Assembly: GCF_004363695.1 (NCBI RefSeq)
Contig: NZ_SNZC01000002.1
Span: 712,787 to 776,786, forward strand
DNA length: 64,000 nt
Reading direction: 5' to 3'
From: Flavobacterium cheniae
GTDB lineage: Bacteria > Bacteroidota > Bacteroidia > Flavobacteriales > Flavobacteriaceae
Of this stretch, positions 25,467 to 34,377 are shown piece by piece. Position numbers and translations under genes: made by a program. The notes under the pieces are model-generated. The model was given only the letters and a program-made list of their open reading frames with translations, was not told where the DNA came from and did not search any database. Numbering within the stretch: the stretch's first letter is position 1; the number at the start of each line of letters is the position of its first letter.

Positions 25467-28244
25467 ATGAAACAAAATACTTTTTTAGATAAGTTAAGCC
25501 AAACCATATTATCTCAATCTGATATTGAATTATCAAATTGTTTGATTGTTTTACCGAATAAAAGAGCCAAAGTGTTTCTTTTAGAAAGTTTAAAAAATCA
25601 ATTAGAAACCACTTCGTTTGCTCCAACTATCATTAGTATTGAAGATTTTATTCAAGAGATTTCGAATCTTCGCACGATTGATCCTGTTGAATTGTTATTT
25701 GAATTCTACGAAGTCTATCTTTCAGTTACCGAAAAAGCCAAACAACAATCGTTTGAAGAATTTGCTACTTGGGCAAAAACTGCTATTCAAGATTTTAATG
25801 AAATCGACAGGTATTTATTAGATCCAAGCCATGTGTTTTCTTATTTAGAAGATATTGAAGCTTTGAAACGTTGGAATTTAGAACCATCAAATACCACCAA
25901 ACTAATAGATACACATTTAGAGTTTTGGGCTAAATTACCTTTATACTACGAATCTTTTTACAATCATTTACTAAAAAAGGGAATCGGTTATCAAGGTTTA
26001 TTATACAGAGAAGCGGTGAAAAACTTAGCTCCGTTTACCGCAACAATCACCAATCAAATCTATTTTGCGGGTTTCAATGCTTTAAATCAAGCCGAAGAAA
26101 GAATATTCAAACATTTAGCAAACGAGAACAAAGCCAGAATCTATTGGGATATTGATGAGGTTTTTTTGAATGATTCGTATCACGATGCAGGTTTATTCAT
26201 TAGAAAGTTTAAAAAAGAATGGAAACCTTTCGTAAACCAAAATTTTGAATGGGTGGTGAATCATTTTAGTGAAGCTAAAAACATCGAAATTATTGGAACA
26301 CCAAAGAGTATTGGTCAAGCCAAAATTGTAGGAACCATTATTGAAAAAATTCAATCTGAAAACCCAAATTTAGAAAAAACGGCTGTTGTTCTTGGCGATG
26401 AAAACCTCTTGCTTCCAGTTTTATATAGTTTGCCAGAATCAGTTGAGGCGTTGAATATTACGATGGGTTATCCAAGTAAAAATAATCCGGCGCAACTGTT
26501 GATTAGTAAGTTGTTCAAGTTGCATACCAATGCCAAACAACGAAACGATAAAAGCTACACCTTCTATTACAAAGAAGTTTTAGATATTTTAAATCATCCT
26601 TTGGTTGAACCATATTGTAAAGTGGAAGAAGTTGTAAAAGTGATTAACAACAACAATTTCACTTTCTTTTCCAATCAAAAATTATTCAGTTTATTCGAAG
26701 AAAAATATCCAAACACAGAAAATAAATTCTTTGAATTATTATTCACTCGTTGGGACGATTCTATTTCTGATATTTTAACAAACTTGAATTCGATTTTACT
26801 AACCATAAAATCCTATTTAAGTAACGATGATAGTGAAGAGAAAGTAACAAAAGCTTTCGTGTATTCGGTGTTTAAAACGATTAATAAATTAACCAATTAC
26901 CACGAAACCTATAATCAAATCGAAAGTTTACAGTCGTTACAAGCAATTTACAAGCAAATCATCGATTTAGCGGAAGTTTCTTTCGAAGGCGAACCTTTGA
27001 GTGGTCTTCAGGTAATGGGTGTTTTAGAAAGCCGCGTATTGGATTTTGAAAATGTGATAATCACTTCAGTAAACGAAGGTAAATTTCCAGCTGGAAAATC
27101 TCAAAATTCATTTATTCCATATGATGTAAAGAAAGAACTAGGCTTACCAACCTACAAAGAAAAAGATGCGATTTATTGCTATCACTTTTATCATTTGTTG
27201 TTGCGCGCTAAAAACGTTTGGTTGCTTTATAACACCGACAACGAAGGAATCGATGCTGGTGAAAAAAGTCGTTTCATCACGCAATTAGAGATTGAGAAAC
27301 AACCAAGTCATACTATTTCAAGTACCATTTACAACGCTGTTTTACCCGAAAAAGCGTACGAACCCGTTACCATTCCAAAAACGGATAAAATTATAACGCG
27401 TTTGCGCGAAATCGCAACCGATAAAGGGTTTTCGCCATCGTCTTTAACGAATTATATTCGAAATCCATTACAGTTTTATATGCAACGTATTTTACGTATT
27501 AACGAAGCGGATGAAGTGGAGGAAAATATCGCAGTAAATACGTTGGGAACCATCATTCACAATGCTTTGGAAGAATTGTATACTCCGTATTTGAATCAGT
27601 ATTTAGCTTTGCACCATATTGAAACGATGGAAACTAAAATTGACGAGGTGATTTTGAAACATTTCAAAGAAATTTACAAAGAAGGTGAAATCACGAAAGG
27701 GAAAAATCTATTGGCGTTTGAAGTAGCGAAACGAAATGTTTATAATTTTCTACAGATAGAAAAGAAAGATATCGAAGAAGGTCAAGCCATAAAAGTACTA
27801 TTGTTGGAAGCGAGTTTATCTTGTGAAATCGAAGTAAAATCGTTGCCATTTCCAATAAAAATTGCAGGTAAAGTCGACCGAATAGAAGAGCGAGATGGAA
27901 CTATCAGAATCATCGACTACAAAACGGGTAAAGTATTGGGCAATAGCTTAAAAATTCACGATTTCACTGATTTGACTTCCGATATTAAAAATGAAAAAAT
28001 TATTCAGTTGTTGTGTTATGCATTGATGTTTGAAAATCACGAATTAAAACAAAACCGAGAAGTTTCAGCGGGAATTGTTTCGTTCAAAAACATGAAAAGT
28101 GGTTTTTTGCCTTTTGGATTAGGTAAAGGAAAAGATGCCGAATTAGCGATTTCAACTGAAATTTTAGAAGATTTTAAAGCAGAATTAGAAATTTTGATTT
28201 TGGAAATTTTTAATGCTGAAATTCCGTTTAAAGAAAAAGTATAA
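25467..28244 (+). CDS. PD-(D/E)xK nuclease family protein, AddB-like
   Basis: A 925-residue protein that is probably the second subunit of the AddAB-type break-processing enzyme whose helicase subunit is at 19477. The N-terminal part resembles an inactivated helicase (LIVLPNKRAKVFLLESL), without a proper Walker A, as in AddB. The C-terminal third has the RecB-family nuclease: FSPSSLTNYIRNPLQFYMQRIL, the LGTIIHNALEELY helix and IRIIDYKTGKVLG with the catalytic Asp and Lys. I do not see the four-cysteine iron-sulfur set of Bacillus AddB. It begins ten bases after the OmpA terminator and is read separately. Confidence 0.85.
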   Translation: MKQNTFLDKLSQTILSQSDIELSNCLIVLPNKRAKVFLLESLKNQLETTSFAPTIISIEDFIQEISNLRTIDPVELLFEFYEVYLSVTEKAKQQSFEEFATWAKTAIQDFNEIDRYLLDPSHVFSYLEDIEALKRWNLEPSNTTKLIDTHLEFWAKLPLYYESFYNHLLKKGIGYQGLLYREAVKNLAPFTATITNQIYFAGFNALNQAEERIFKHLANENKARIYWDIDEVFLNDSYHDAGLFIRKFKKEWKPFVNQNFEWVVNHFSEAKNIEIIGTPKSIGQAKIVGTIIEKIQSENPNLEKTAVVLGDENLLLPVLYSLPESVEALNITMGYPSKNNPAQLLISKLFKLHTNAKQRNDKSYTFYYKEVLDILNHPLVEPYCKVEEVVKVINNNNFTFFSNQKLFSLFEEKYPNTENKFFELLFTRWDDSISDILTNLNSILLTIKSYLSNDDSEEKVTKAFVYSVFKTINKLTNYHETYNQIESLQSLQAIYKQIIDLAEVSFEGEPLSGLQVMGVLESRVLDFENVIITSVNEGKFPAGKSQNSFIPYDVKKELGLPTYKEKDAIYCYHFYHLLLRAKNVWLLYNTDNEGIDAGEKSRFITQLEIEKQPSHTISSTIYNAVLPEKAYEPVTIPKTDKIITRLREIATDKGFSPSSLTNYIRNPLQFYMQRILRINEADEVEENIAVNTLGTIIHNALEELYTPYLNQYLALHHIETMETKIDEVILKHFKEIYKEGEITKGKNLLAFEVAKRNVYNFLQIEKKDIEEGQAIKVLLLEASLSCEIEVKSLPFPIKIAGKVDRIEERDGTIRIIDYKTGKVLGNSLKIHDFTDLTSDIKNEKIIQLLCYALMFENHELKQNREVSAGIVSFKNMKSGFLPFGLGKGKDAELAISTEILEDFKAELEILILEIFNAEIPFKEKV

Positions 28245-28256
28245 TTGAAATAAAAC

Positions 28257-28299
28257 CTTGCGAACTTTGCGAAAAAGCTTTGCGTGCTTTGCGGTTAAA
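28257..28299 (+). repeat. Short inverted repeat, left copy, flanking the hydrolase gene
   Basis: A 43-base sequence built from CTTTGCG words (CTTGCGAACTTTGCGAAAAA then GCTTTGCGTGCTTTGCGG). Its reverse complement, about 80 percent alike, lies at 29099-29147. It abuts the stop codon of the hydrolase gene. Confidence 0.75.
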
Positions 28300-29082
28300 T
28301 TAAACCCTTTTCAAAAAACCACTCAAAACTCCTAACAATTCCCCTTGGTTTTCAAAATGACTCATGTGACCATCTTCAAAAGTGGTGAGTTGTACTTGCG
28401 TGCCAATTATTTGTTCTAAATTCTCTTCGTAATTTAAAACAGGATCTTTTTTGCCTAAAATTAGTTGAATGGGATAAGGCGCAAAATGCAAAATAACTTC
28501 ACGGTCTTTTCTGATTTTCATACCTTCTAACGCAGCAACAATACCTTGAAGAGGCGTTTTTAAAGCTTCTAACTTTACTTCTTCAATAATATCTGCTAAG
28601 CGTTCGCGATTGTCTTCACTAAATAAATTAGCAATACTCATGCGAATAAAAGCCGAATAATTTTGCTTTACCGCCACAATAGCTCTGTCACGATTTGTTT
28701 TTCGTTCGTCGCTATCAGCTCTTGAAGTGGAATTTTGTAATACAATTCCTTTGACATTATCAGGATATAATTCGGCGAAAGCCAACGCCACATAACCGCC
28801 CATCGAATGTCCAATCAAAACCGCTTTCCTGATTTTTAATTCGTGCAAGACATGATGCACCATATCGGCTTGGTCTTCCATCGTGTGGACATAACCTAGA
28901 CATTCTGTTTCACCATGACCTAATAAATCGATAGTGATCATGCGGTGTTTTTTAACCAATTCAGGAACAAACGCTTTCCACATCGATTGATTTTCCAAAA
29001 ACCCATGCAATAAAACCACAGCCGTTCCTTTTCCTTGGTCGGTGTAATTGATTTTAGTGTTTTTGAAGTTTGTGGTTTTCAT
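28300..29082 (-). CDS. Alpha/beta hydrolase
   Basis: A 260-residue soluble alpha/beta-hydrolase-fold enzyme. It has VVLLHGFLENQSMWK (oxyanion HG), MITIDLLGHGET, the nucleophile elbow IGHSMGGYVAL (Ser), LILGKKDPVLNYEEN (likely acid Asp) and a late His in FEDGHMSHFENQ. Substrate class (ester, lactone or other) cannot be told. I place the start at the ATG at 29082; a longer frame to 29166 would translate through the CGCAAAG repeat and the neighbouring terminator, which is unlikely. The gene is closely bracketed by two inverted 45-base repeats. Confidence 0.87.
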   Translation of the reverse strand: MKTTNFKNTKINYTDQGKGTAVVLLHGFLENQSMWKAFVPELVKKHRMITIDLLGHGETECLGYVHTMEDQADMVHHVLHELKIRKAVLIGHSMGGYVALAFAELYPDNVKGIVLQNSTSRADSDERKTNRDRAIVAVKQNYSAFIRMSIANLFSEDNRERLADIIEEVKLEALKTPLQGIVAALEGMKIRKDREVILHFAPYPIQLILGKKDPVLNYEENLEQIIGTQVQLTTFEDGHMSHFENQGELLGVLSGFLKRV

Positions 29083-29098
29083 AAAAGCAAAGGTAGAG

Positions 29099-29147
29099 TT
29101 TAAACGCAAAGGGCGCAAAGTTTTTTCGCGAAGTACGCAAAGTTTGG
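29099..29147 (-). repeat. Short inverted repeat, right copy, flanking the hydrolase gene
   Basis: The sequence contains AAACGCAAAGGGCGCAAAG followed by TTTTTTCGCGAAGTACGCAA. It is the inverted partner of 28257-28299 and ends 17 bases upstream of the hydrolase ATG. Confidence 0.75.
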
Positions 29148-29151
29148 GAAT

Positions 29152-29180
29152 AAAAAAACGGCTCACTTTCGTAAACCGTC
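29152..29180 (-). terminator. Intrinsic terminator after the M24 aminopeptidase gene
   Basis: Read on the minus strand, ACGGTTTAC and GTGAGCCGT pair over 9 bp (two G-T pairs) with a GAAA tetraloop and a seven-T tail. Confidence 0.88.
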
Positions 29181-29211
29181 TTTTTTCTTTCTTCTTGTAT
29201 CTTTTCTCTAA

Positions 29212-30504
29212 TTAAGAATTCATTATCGATTCAATTTCTTCAATTTCAATCGGAATATTGCGCATTAAGTTGAATGCAGCACCTTTTTCTTGAATCACCA
29301 TATCGTCTTCTAAACGAATACCAAAACCTTCTTTCGGAATGTAAATTCCTGGCTCAACTGTAAATACCATGTTGGCTTGCATAGGTTCGTGTAATAATCC
29401 GTAATCGTGAGTGTCTAATCCCATGTGGTGACTTGTTCCGTGCATGAAATATTTTTTATACGCTGGCCAATCTGGATTTTCGTTTTGTACATCGGCTTTG
29501 TCGATTAACCCTAAACCAAGTAATTCAGAAGTCATGATTTTACCCACTTCTACATGATATTGTTTCCATAAAGTTCCTGGAACCAACATTTTAGTAGCTT
29601 CATTTTTCACATTTAAAACCGCTTGATAAACCGCTTTTTGTCTGTCTGTAAAACGACCAGAAACTGGAACCATACGCGTCATATCGCTTGAATAATTCGC
29701 GTATTCTGCACCAACATCAAGCAAAATCAAATCGCCTGCTTTACATTGTTGGTTGTTTTCAATGTAATGTAACACATTTGCATTGTTTCCAGAAGCGATA
29801 ATTGGTGTGTAAGCAAAACCTTTCGAACGATTTCTTAGAAATTCATGCGCAAATTCAGCCTCGATTTCGTATTCCATTACGTTTGGCTTTACGAATTGTA
29901 ATACTCTTCTAAAACCTTTTTCAGTAATATCACACGCTTTTTGGATTAAATCCAATTCTTCGCTTTCTTTTACCGAACGCAATCTTTGTAAAATAGGATT
30001 CGATTTTTCTACTTTATGTGCAGGATAATTTTCTTTCCACCATTTGATAAAACGCGCTTCACGAGTTTCCGTTTCAATAACCGCTCTGTAATGTTCGTTG
30101 GTGTTGATGTAAATTGTATCGGCATACGCCATGATTTCTTTCAAAGTCTTGTGAAAATCTTGTAACCAAATCACCGATTTAATTCCAGAAACCTCAAAAG
30201 CTCTTTCTTTAGTAAGTTTTTCACCTTCCCAAATAGCAATATGCTCGTTTGTTTCTTTTAAGAATAAAATTTCTCTCAAATGTTCGTAAGGCGCATCAGG
30301 AAAAAGCAATAAAATACTTTCTTCTTGATCCACTCCCGATAAATATAAAATATCTCTATGTTGTGCAAAAGGCAAAGTACTATCAGCACTTACCGGATAA
30401 ATATCGTTTGAATTGAATACCGCAACGCTGTTAGGTTTCATTTGAGCTGTAAATTTCGCTCTGTTTTTAACGTATAAATCGCGGTCTATTTGATGGTATT
30501 TCAT
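29212..30504 (-). CDS. Xaa-Pro aminopeptidase (M24B family)
   Basis: A 430-residue metalloprotease that removes N-terminal residues preceding proline. The N-terminal domain (about 1-160) is the aminopeptidase P N-domain. The pita-bread catalytic domain follows, with the dinuclear metal ligands Asp in ILLDVGAEY, Asp in YSSDMTRMVPVSG, His in MHGTSHHMGLDTHD, Glu in FTVEPGIYIP and Glu in GIRLEDDMV. No signal peptide is present, so it is cytosolic. It is single, with a -7 box upstream (30528-30535) and its own terminator. Confidence 0.93.
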   Translation of the reverse strand: MKYHQIDRDLYVKNRAKFTAQMKPNSVAVFNSNDIYPVSADSTLPFAQHRDILYLSGVDQEESILLLFPDAPYEHLREILFLKETNEHIAIWEGEKLTKERAFEVSGIKSVIWLQDFHKTLKEIMAYADTIYINTNEHYRAVIETETREARFIKWWKENYPAHKVEKSNPILQRLRSVKESEELDLIQKACDITEKGFRRVLQFVKPNVMEYEIEAEFAHEFLRNRSKGFAYTPIIASGNNANVLHYIENNQQCKAGDLILLDVGAEYANYSSDMTRMVPVSGRFTDRQKAVYQAVLNVKNEATKMLVPGTLWKQYHVEVGKIMTSELLGLGLIDKADVQNENPDWPAYKKYFMHGTSHHMGLDTHDYGLLHEPMQANMVFTVEPGIYIPKEGFGIRLEDDMVIQEKGAAFNLMRNIPIEIEEIESIMNS

Positions 30505-30527
30505 GGTTTATGATTTTTTTCGATTTC

Positions 30528-30535
30528 CAAAAATA
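30528..30535 (-). promoter_or_regulatory. -7 box for the M24 aminopeptidase gene
   Basis: The minus strand reads TATTTTTG (TAnnTTTG), 23 bases before the ATG. No matching -33 element was recognised. Confidence 0.45.
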
Positions 30536-30622
30536 AAAAGATAAAAATGAAAAGTTGTTAAATACTTTAGAAATTTTGTAGAAGTGCAATGTTTTGGCTA
30601 ATTTTCAACAAATTTTTTCAAG

Positions 30623-33400
30623 ATGAAGCAAATTACTATCCTGTTTTTATTGATTGTACAATCGGCAATCGCTCAAAATTCTTTGTTTAATCAAGTAGAG
30701 GCTAATAATATCGGGCCAACGATTATGAGTGGTCGTGTGGTAGATTTAGCCGTAAATCCTAAAAACCCAACCGAATTTTATGTCGCTTATGCAACAGGCG
30801 GACTTTGGTATACCAACAACAACGGAACTTCTTTCACTCCGGTGATGGATTCGGCTGAAACCGTAAATTGTGGTTCAGTTACTGTGGATTGGAATTCTGG
30901 AACAATTTGGGTAGGAACTGGTGAAGTGAATGCTTCGCGCTCGTCTTATGCTGGAGTTGGCGTTTTAAAATCTTCGGATAAAGGAAAAACTTGGGAAAAT
31001 TTAGGATTAAAAGATTCGCATCATATTAGCCGAATTTGGGTGAACCCAAGCAATTTGAATGAAATTGTCGTGGCTGCTGTCGGACATTTATATACTACCA
31101 ATAAAGAGCGCGGAATCTACAAATCAACCGATGGTGGAAAAACTTGGAAACAAACATTGTTCGTTGCGGAAGATACCGGAATTATCGATTTAGCGGTTTC
31201 TAAAAATAATCCAAAAATCATGTTTGCGGCGTCTTGGCAAAAAGATAGAAAAGCGTGGCATTTTGATGGTGATGGAGAAAAATCAGGCATTTATAAAAGT
31301 GAAGACGGCGGAACTTCTTGGAAATTAATTTCAACCAAAGAAAGCGGATTTCCATCGAATGAAGGTGTAGGAAGAATTGGTTTGGCAATGTTTAATGAAA
31401 ACGTAATTTATGCCGTTGTTGATAATCAGAACAAACGACCAAAAACAGCTTCAAAAAATAAATTGACTACGATGTTGTCAACTCCTGGAGCTGATTTCAT
31501 GGAAATTTCGAACAAGGAACTAAATATTGCTTTGAAAGAAAGTGGTTTCAGAGATAAATATCGTGCGGAAAACATTAAAAATTGGGTTGCTGATAATAAT
31601 ATGGAACCAAAAGAAGTTTTAGCCGTTTTGTCTGATGCGAATAAAGCGTTATTTGAAACCGAAGTAATTGGTTGCGAAGTTTACAAATCGGAAGATGGCG
31701 GAAAATCTTGGAAAAAAGCGAATCAGAATTACATCGATGATATGTTTTATACCTATGGTTATTACTTCGCGAACATTTCGGTAAATGAGAAAAATCAAAA
31801 TCGTGTTTATATTGGTGGAGTTCCGTTATTATTTTCGGAAGATGGTGGAAAAACATTTACTGTAATTTCAAAAGAAAATGTGCATGCCGATCATCACGTA
31901 ACTTGGGTAAATCCTGAAAATCCAAATCACATTATTAACGGAAACGATGGCGGTGTGAATATTTCGTATGATAACGGAACACATTGGATAAAATGCAATA
32001 ATGAAGCATTAGGTCAGTTGTATGCGGTTAATGTGGATTATCAAGAAAATTATAATGTCTATGGCGGGATGCAAGATAACGGCGTCTGGTTTGGATCAAA
32101 TAATTACTCACACAATGTAGCTTGGCATCAAGAAGGGAAATATCCGTATCAAGAACTAATTGGTGGTGATGGTATGCAAATTCAAATTGATAGTCGTAAT
32201 CCAAATGTAGTTTTTACGGGTTATCAATTTGGGAACTACTATAGAATCAATCAGAAAGAAGGTAAGTTTGATTACATCACGCCAAAAGCACCAAAAGGCG
32301 AAAAACCATATCGTTTTAATTGGCAAACGCCGATTTTATTATCATCGCACAACCAAGATATTTTGTATATGGGTTCGGAGTTTTTACAGCGTTCCATGAA
32401 TCAAGGCGAAACTTGGGAAAGAATTTCAGGCGATTTAACAAACGGAGCTAAAGAAGGAAATGTAGCTTTTGGAACTATTTCGACTATTTCAGAAAGTAAA
32501 TTCCAATTTGGATTACTTTATGCAGGTTCAGATGATGGGAAAATTCATGTTTCGAAAGATGGCGGTGTTTCTTGGCAATTGATTTCTGGTAATTTACCTC
32601 AAAATTTATGGGTTTCAAGAGTCGTCGCTTCGTCTCATAAAAAAGAAAGAGTTTACGTGACTTTGAATGGTTACAGAAACGATAATTTTGAAAGCTATGC
32701 ATTTGTTTCAGAAGATTTTGGCGCGACTTGGACTTCAATTTCGAATGGATTAACTCAAGCAGTGAACGTAATTGTTGAAGATTCAGCAAATGAGAATATT
32801 TTATATGTTGGAACGGACAATGGTTTATTCATTTCGGTAGACAAAGGAGCAAATTGGCAAGATTTCTCAAACGGAATGCCAAAAGTGGCGATTCATGATG
32901 CGGTAATTCAAACGAAAGCAAAAGAATTAATCGTAGGAACACATGGTCGTTCGATTTATAAAATGGATATTTCTAAAGTTCAGGAATTGACTAAAGACGT
33001 TTTGGCTAAAAATCTACATTTATTTAAACTAAACGATAGAACAAAATCAGACCGATGGGGAACTCAAAATTACGCGTGGGGAAAACCAAGTGAGCCTTCG
33101 CAAACTATTTGGTTCTATTCAGATGTTGATGGTATTGTGAATGTCTCGATTACAAATGAAGCTGGAATGCTAGTTCATACTCAAAAAGTGGAAGCTAAAA
33201 AAGGATTGAATTCGTTTGCATACGATTATTTGCTTTCAAAAGAAGTAGCTGAAAAGTGGAATAAGAAAGATAAAAATATTAAAATTAAAGAAGCTGAAAA
33301 CAAGAAGTTTTATTTGCCTGTTGGGAAATATAAAATGACAGTTTCAAAAGATAAAGTAACGGAAACCAAATCATTTGAAGTCACAGCTCCAAAAAAATAA
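30623..33400 (+). CDS. Secreted BNR/Asp-box beta-propeller protein (VPS10/sortilin-like)
   Basis: A 925-residue secreted protein with a signal peptide ending near AIAQ. It carries about nine Asp-box motifs (SxDxGxTW type): SDKGKTW, TDGGKTW, EDGGTSW, EDGGKSW, EDGGKTF, MNQGETW, KDGGVSW, EDFGATW and VDKGANW. These fold as blades of a beta-propeller as in sialidases and sortilin/VPS10 proteins. No sialidase RIP motif or catalytic set is clear, so 'glycosyl hydrolase' labels for this group are doubtful. The last 130 residues are a separate beta-rich domain. No T9SS tail is seen. ChaN follows three bases later and is probably in the same operon. Confidence 0.8.
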   Translation: MKQITILFLLIVQSAIAQNSLFNQVEANNIGPTIMSGRVVDLAVNPKNPTEFYVAYATGGLWYTNNNGTSFTPVMDSAETVNCGSVTVDWNSGTIWVGTGEVNASRSSYAGVGVLKSSDKGKTWENLGLKDSHHISRIWVNPSNLNEIVVAAVGHLYTTNKERGIYKSTDGGKTWKQTLFVAEDTGIIDLAVSKNNPKIMFAASWQKDRKAWHFDGDGEKSGIYKSEDGGTSWKLISTKESGFPSNEGVGRIGLAMFNENVIYAVVDNQNKRPKTASKNKLTTMLSTPGADFMEISNKELNIALKESGFRDKYRAENIKNWVADNNMEPKEVLAVLSDANKALFETEVIGCEVYKSEDGGKSWKKANQNYIDDMFYTYGYYFANISVNEKNQNRVYIGGVPLLFSEDGGKTFTVISKENVHADHHVTWVNPENPNHIINGNDGGVNISYDNGTHWIKCNNEALGQLYAVNVDYQENYNVYGGMQDNGVWFGSNNYSHNVAWHQEGKYPYQELIGGDGMQIQIDSRNPNVVFTGYQFGNYYRINQKEGKFDYITPKAPKGEKPYRFNWQTPILLSSHNQDILYMGSEFLQRSMNQGETWERISGDLTNGAKEGNVAFGTISTISESKFQFGLLYAGSDDGKIHVSKDGGVSWQLISGNLPQNLWVSRVVASSHKKERVYVTLNGYRNDNFESYAFVSEDFGATWTSISNGLTQAVNVIVEDSANENILYVGTDNGLFISVDKGANWQDFSNGMPKVAIHDAVIQTKAKELIVGTHGRSIYKMDISKVQELTKDVLAKNLHLFKLNDRTKSDRWGTQNYAWGKPSEPSQTIWFYSDVDGIVNVSITNEAGMLVHTQKVEAKKGLNSFAYDYLLSKEVAEKWNKKDKNIKIKEAENKKFYLPVGKYKMTVSKDKVTETKSFEVTAPKK

Positions 33401-33403
33401 GTA

Positions 33404-34255
33404 ATGAAAAAACTAACATTCAGTATTTTTTTATTTGCAACTATCATAAGTGTTGCTCAAGACAAAAAAGCCTATCAAATTTTTGATAAAAAGGGTAAAA
33501 AATCATCCTATGAAAAAGTTTTGAAAGCCAGCGAAAAGACGGATGTGGTTTTGTTTGGTGAAATTCACGACAATTCATTAGTGCATTGGTTGCAATTAGA
33601 ATTTACTAAAGATTTGGCTCAAAGAAAGCCATTGGTTTTAGGTGCCGAAATGTTAGAAGCCGATAATCAAAAGCAACTCGATCAATATCTAAAAGGCGAA
33701 ATCAATCAAAAACAATTGGATTCTTCGGCTCGCCTTTGGAAAAACTATAAAACCGATTACAAACCTTTAGTCGATTTTGCAAAAGAAAAAAAAATTAATT
33801 TTATCGCTACAAATGTGCCTCGAAGATACGCTTCGTTAGTATTTAAAAAAGATTTAGTGGCATTGGATTCGCTTTCTGCACTAGAGAAATCGTGGATTGC
33901 TCCATTGCCAATAGAATTTGATATTAATTTGCCAGGATATAAAGGGATGATGAGTATGCAAGGCGGTCATGCTGGAGAGAAAATGCCAAAAGCACAAGCC
34001 ATAAAAGACGCTACAATGGCTTATTTTATCAATAAAAACAGAAAAGAAAACAGCATTTTTGTACATTACAACGGAACCTATCATTCAGATAATTACGAAG
34101 GAATCAATTGGTATTTAAGAAAGTTAGATGCTGATATACAAATTGTTACCATTGCCATGGTTGAACAAAAAGATATTACAAAATTAGAAGCCGAACATTA
34201 CAATAAAGCGGACTTTATTCTCGTTATAGATGAAGACGTAACAAAAACGTATTAA
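33404..34255 (+). CDS. ChaN-family haem/iron-associated protein
   Basis: A 283-residue exported protein with a cleavable signal sequence ending near SVAQ (no lipobox). The body matches the ChaN fold: VVLFGEIHDNSLVHWLQLE, LVLGAEMLEADNQ, FIATNVPRRYASLV and IFVHYNGTYHSD. Members of the family have been linked to haem binding or haem-related iron uptake. It starts three bases after the BNR protein stop, suggesting co-expression. A weak hairpin at 34271-34292 may end the transcript. Confidence 0.82.
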   Translation: MKKLTFSIFLFATIISVAQDKKAYQIFDKKGKKSSYEKVLKASEKTDVVLFGEIHDNSLVHWLQLEFTKDLAQRKPLVLGAEMLEADNQKQLDQYLKGEINQKQLDSSARLWKNYKTDYKPLVDFAKEKKINFIATNVPRRYASLVFKKDLVALDSLSALEKSWIAPLPIEFDINLPGYKGMMSMQGGHAGEKMPKAQAIKDATMAYFINKNRKENSIFVHYNGTYHSDNYEGINWYLRKLDADIQIVTIAMVEQKDITKLEAEHYNKADFILVIDEDVTKTY

Positions 34256-34301
34256 AATCGTCTTAATTTAGAAACCAAACGTTTGGGTTTTGTTTAATGT
34301 T

Positions 34302-34376
34302 GGATTCCTGCTTTCCGTTATAGTCCCGATTTTATCGGGAGCTATCACTCCATCAGGGTTAGAAAACAATCGATAG
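34302..34376. repeat. Hairpin-containing intergenic repeat-like element
   Basis: Between chaN and the next lipoprotein gene lies a GC-richer stretch with TCCCGATTTTATCGGGA (a perfect 6-bp stem) and CTATC...GATAG bounds. I recall similar 'TCCCGA-TCGGGA' sequences in many flavobacterial intergenic regions. No second copy is in this window. Confidence 0.4.
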
Positions 34377-34377
34377 T

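Noticed and set aside
34271..34292. Hairpin AAACCAAAC/GTTTGGGTTT after chaN as a terminator
   Set aside because: The arms abut without a proper loop and contain a bulge, so termination is uncertain; not listed as a feature.
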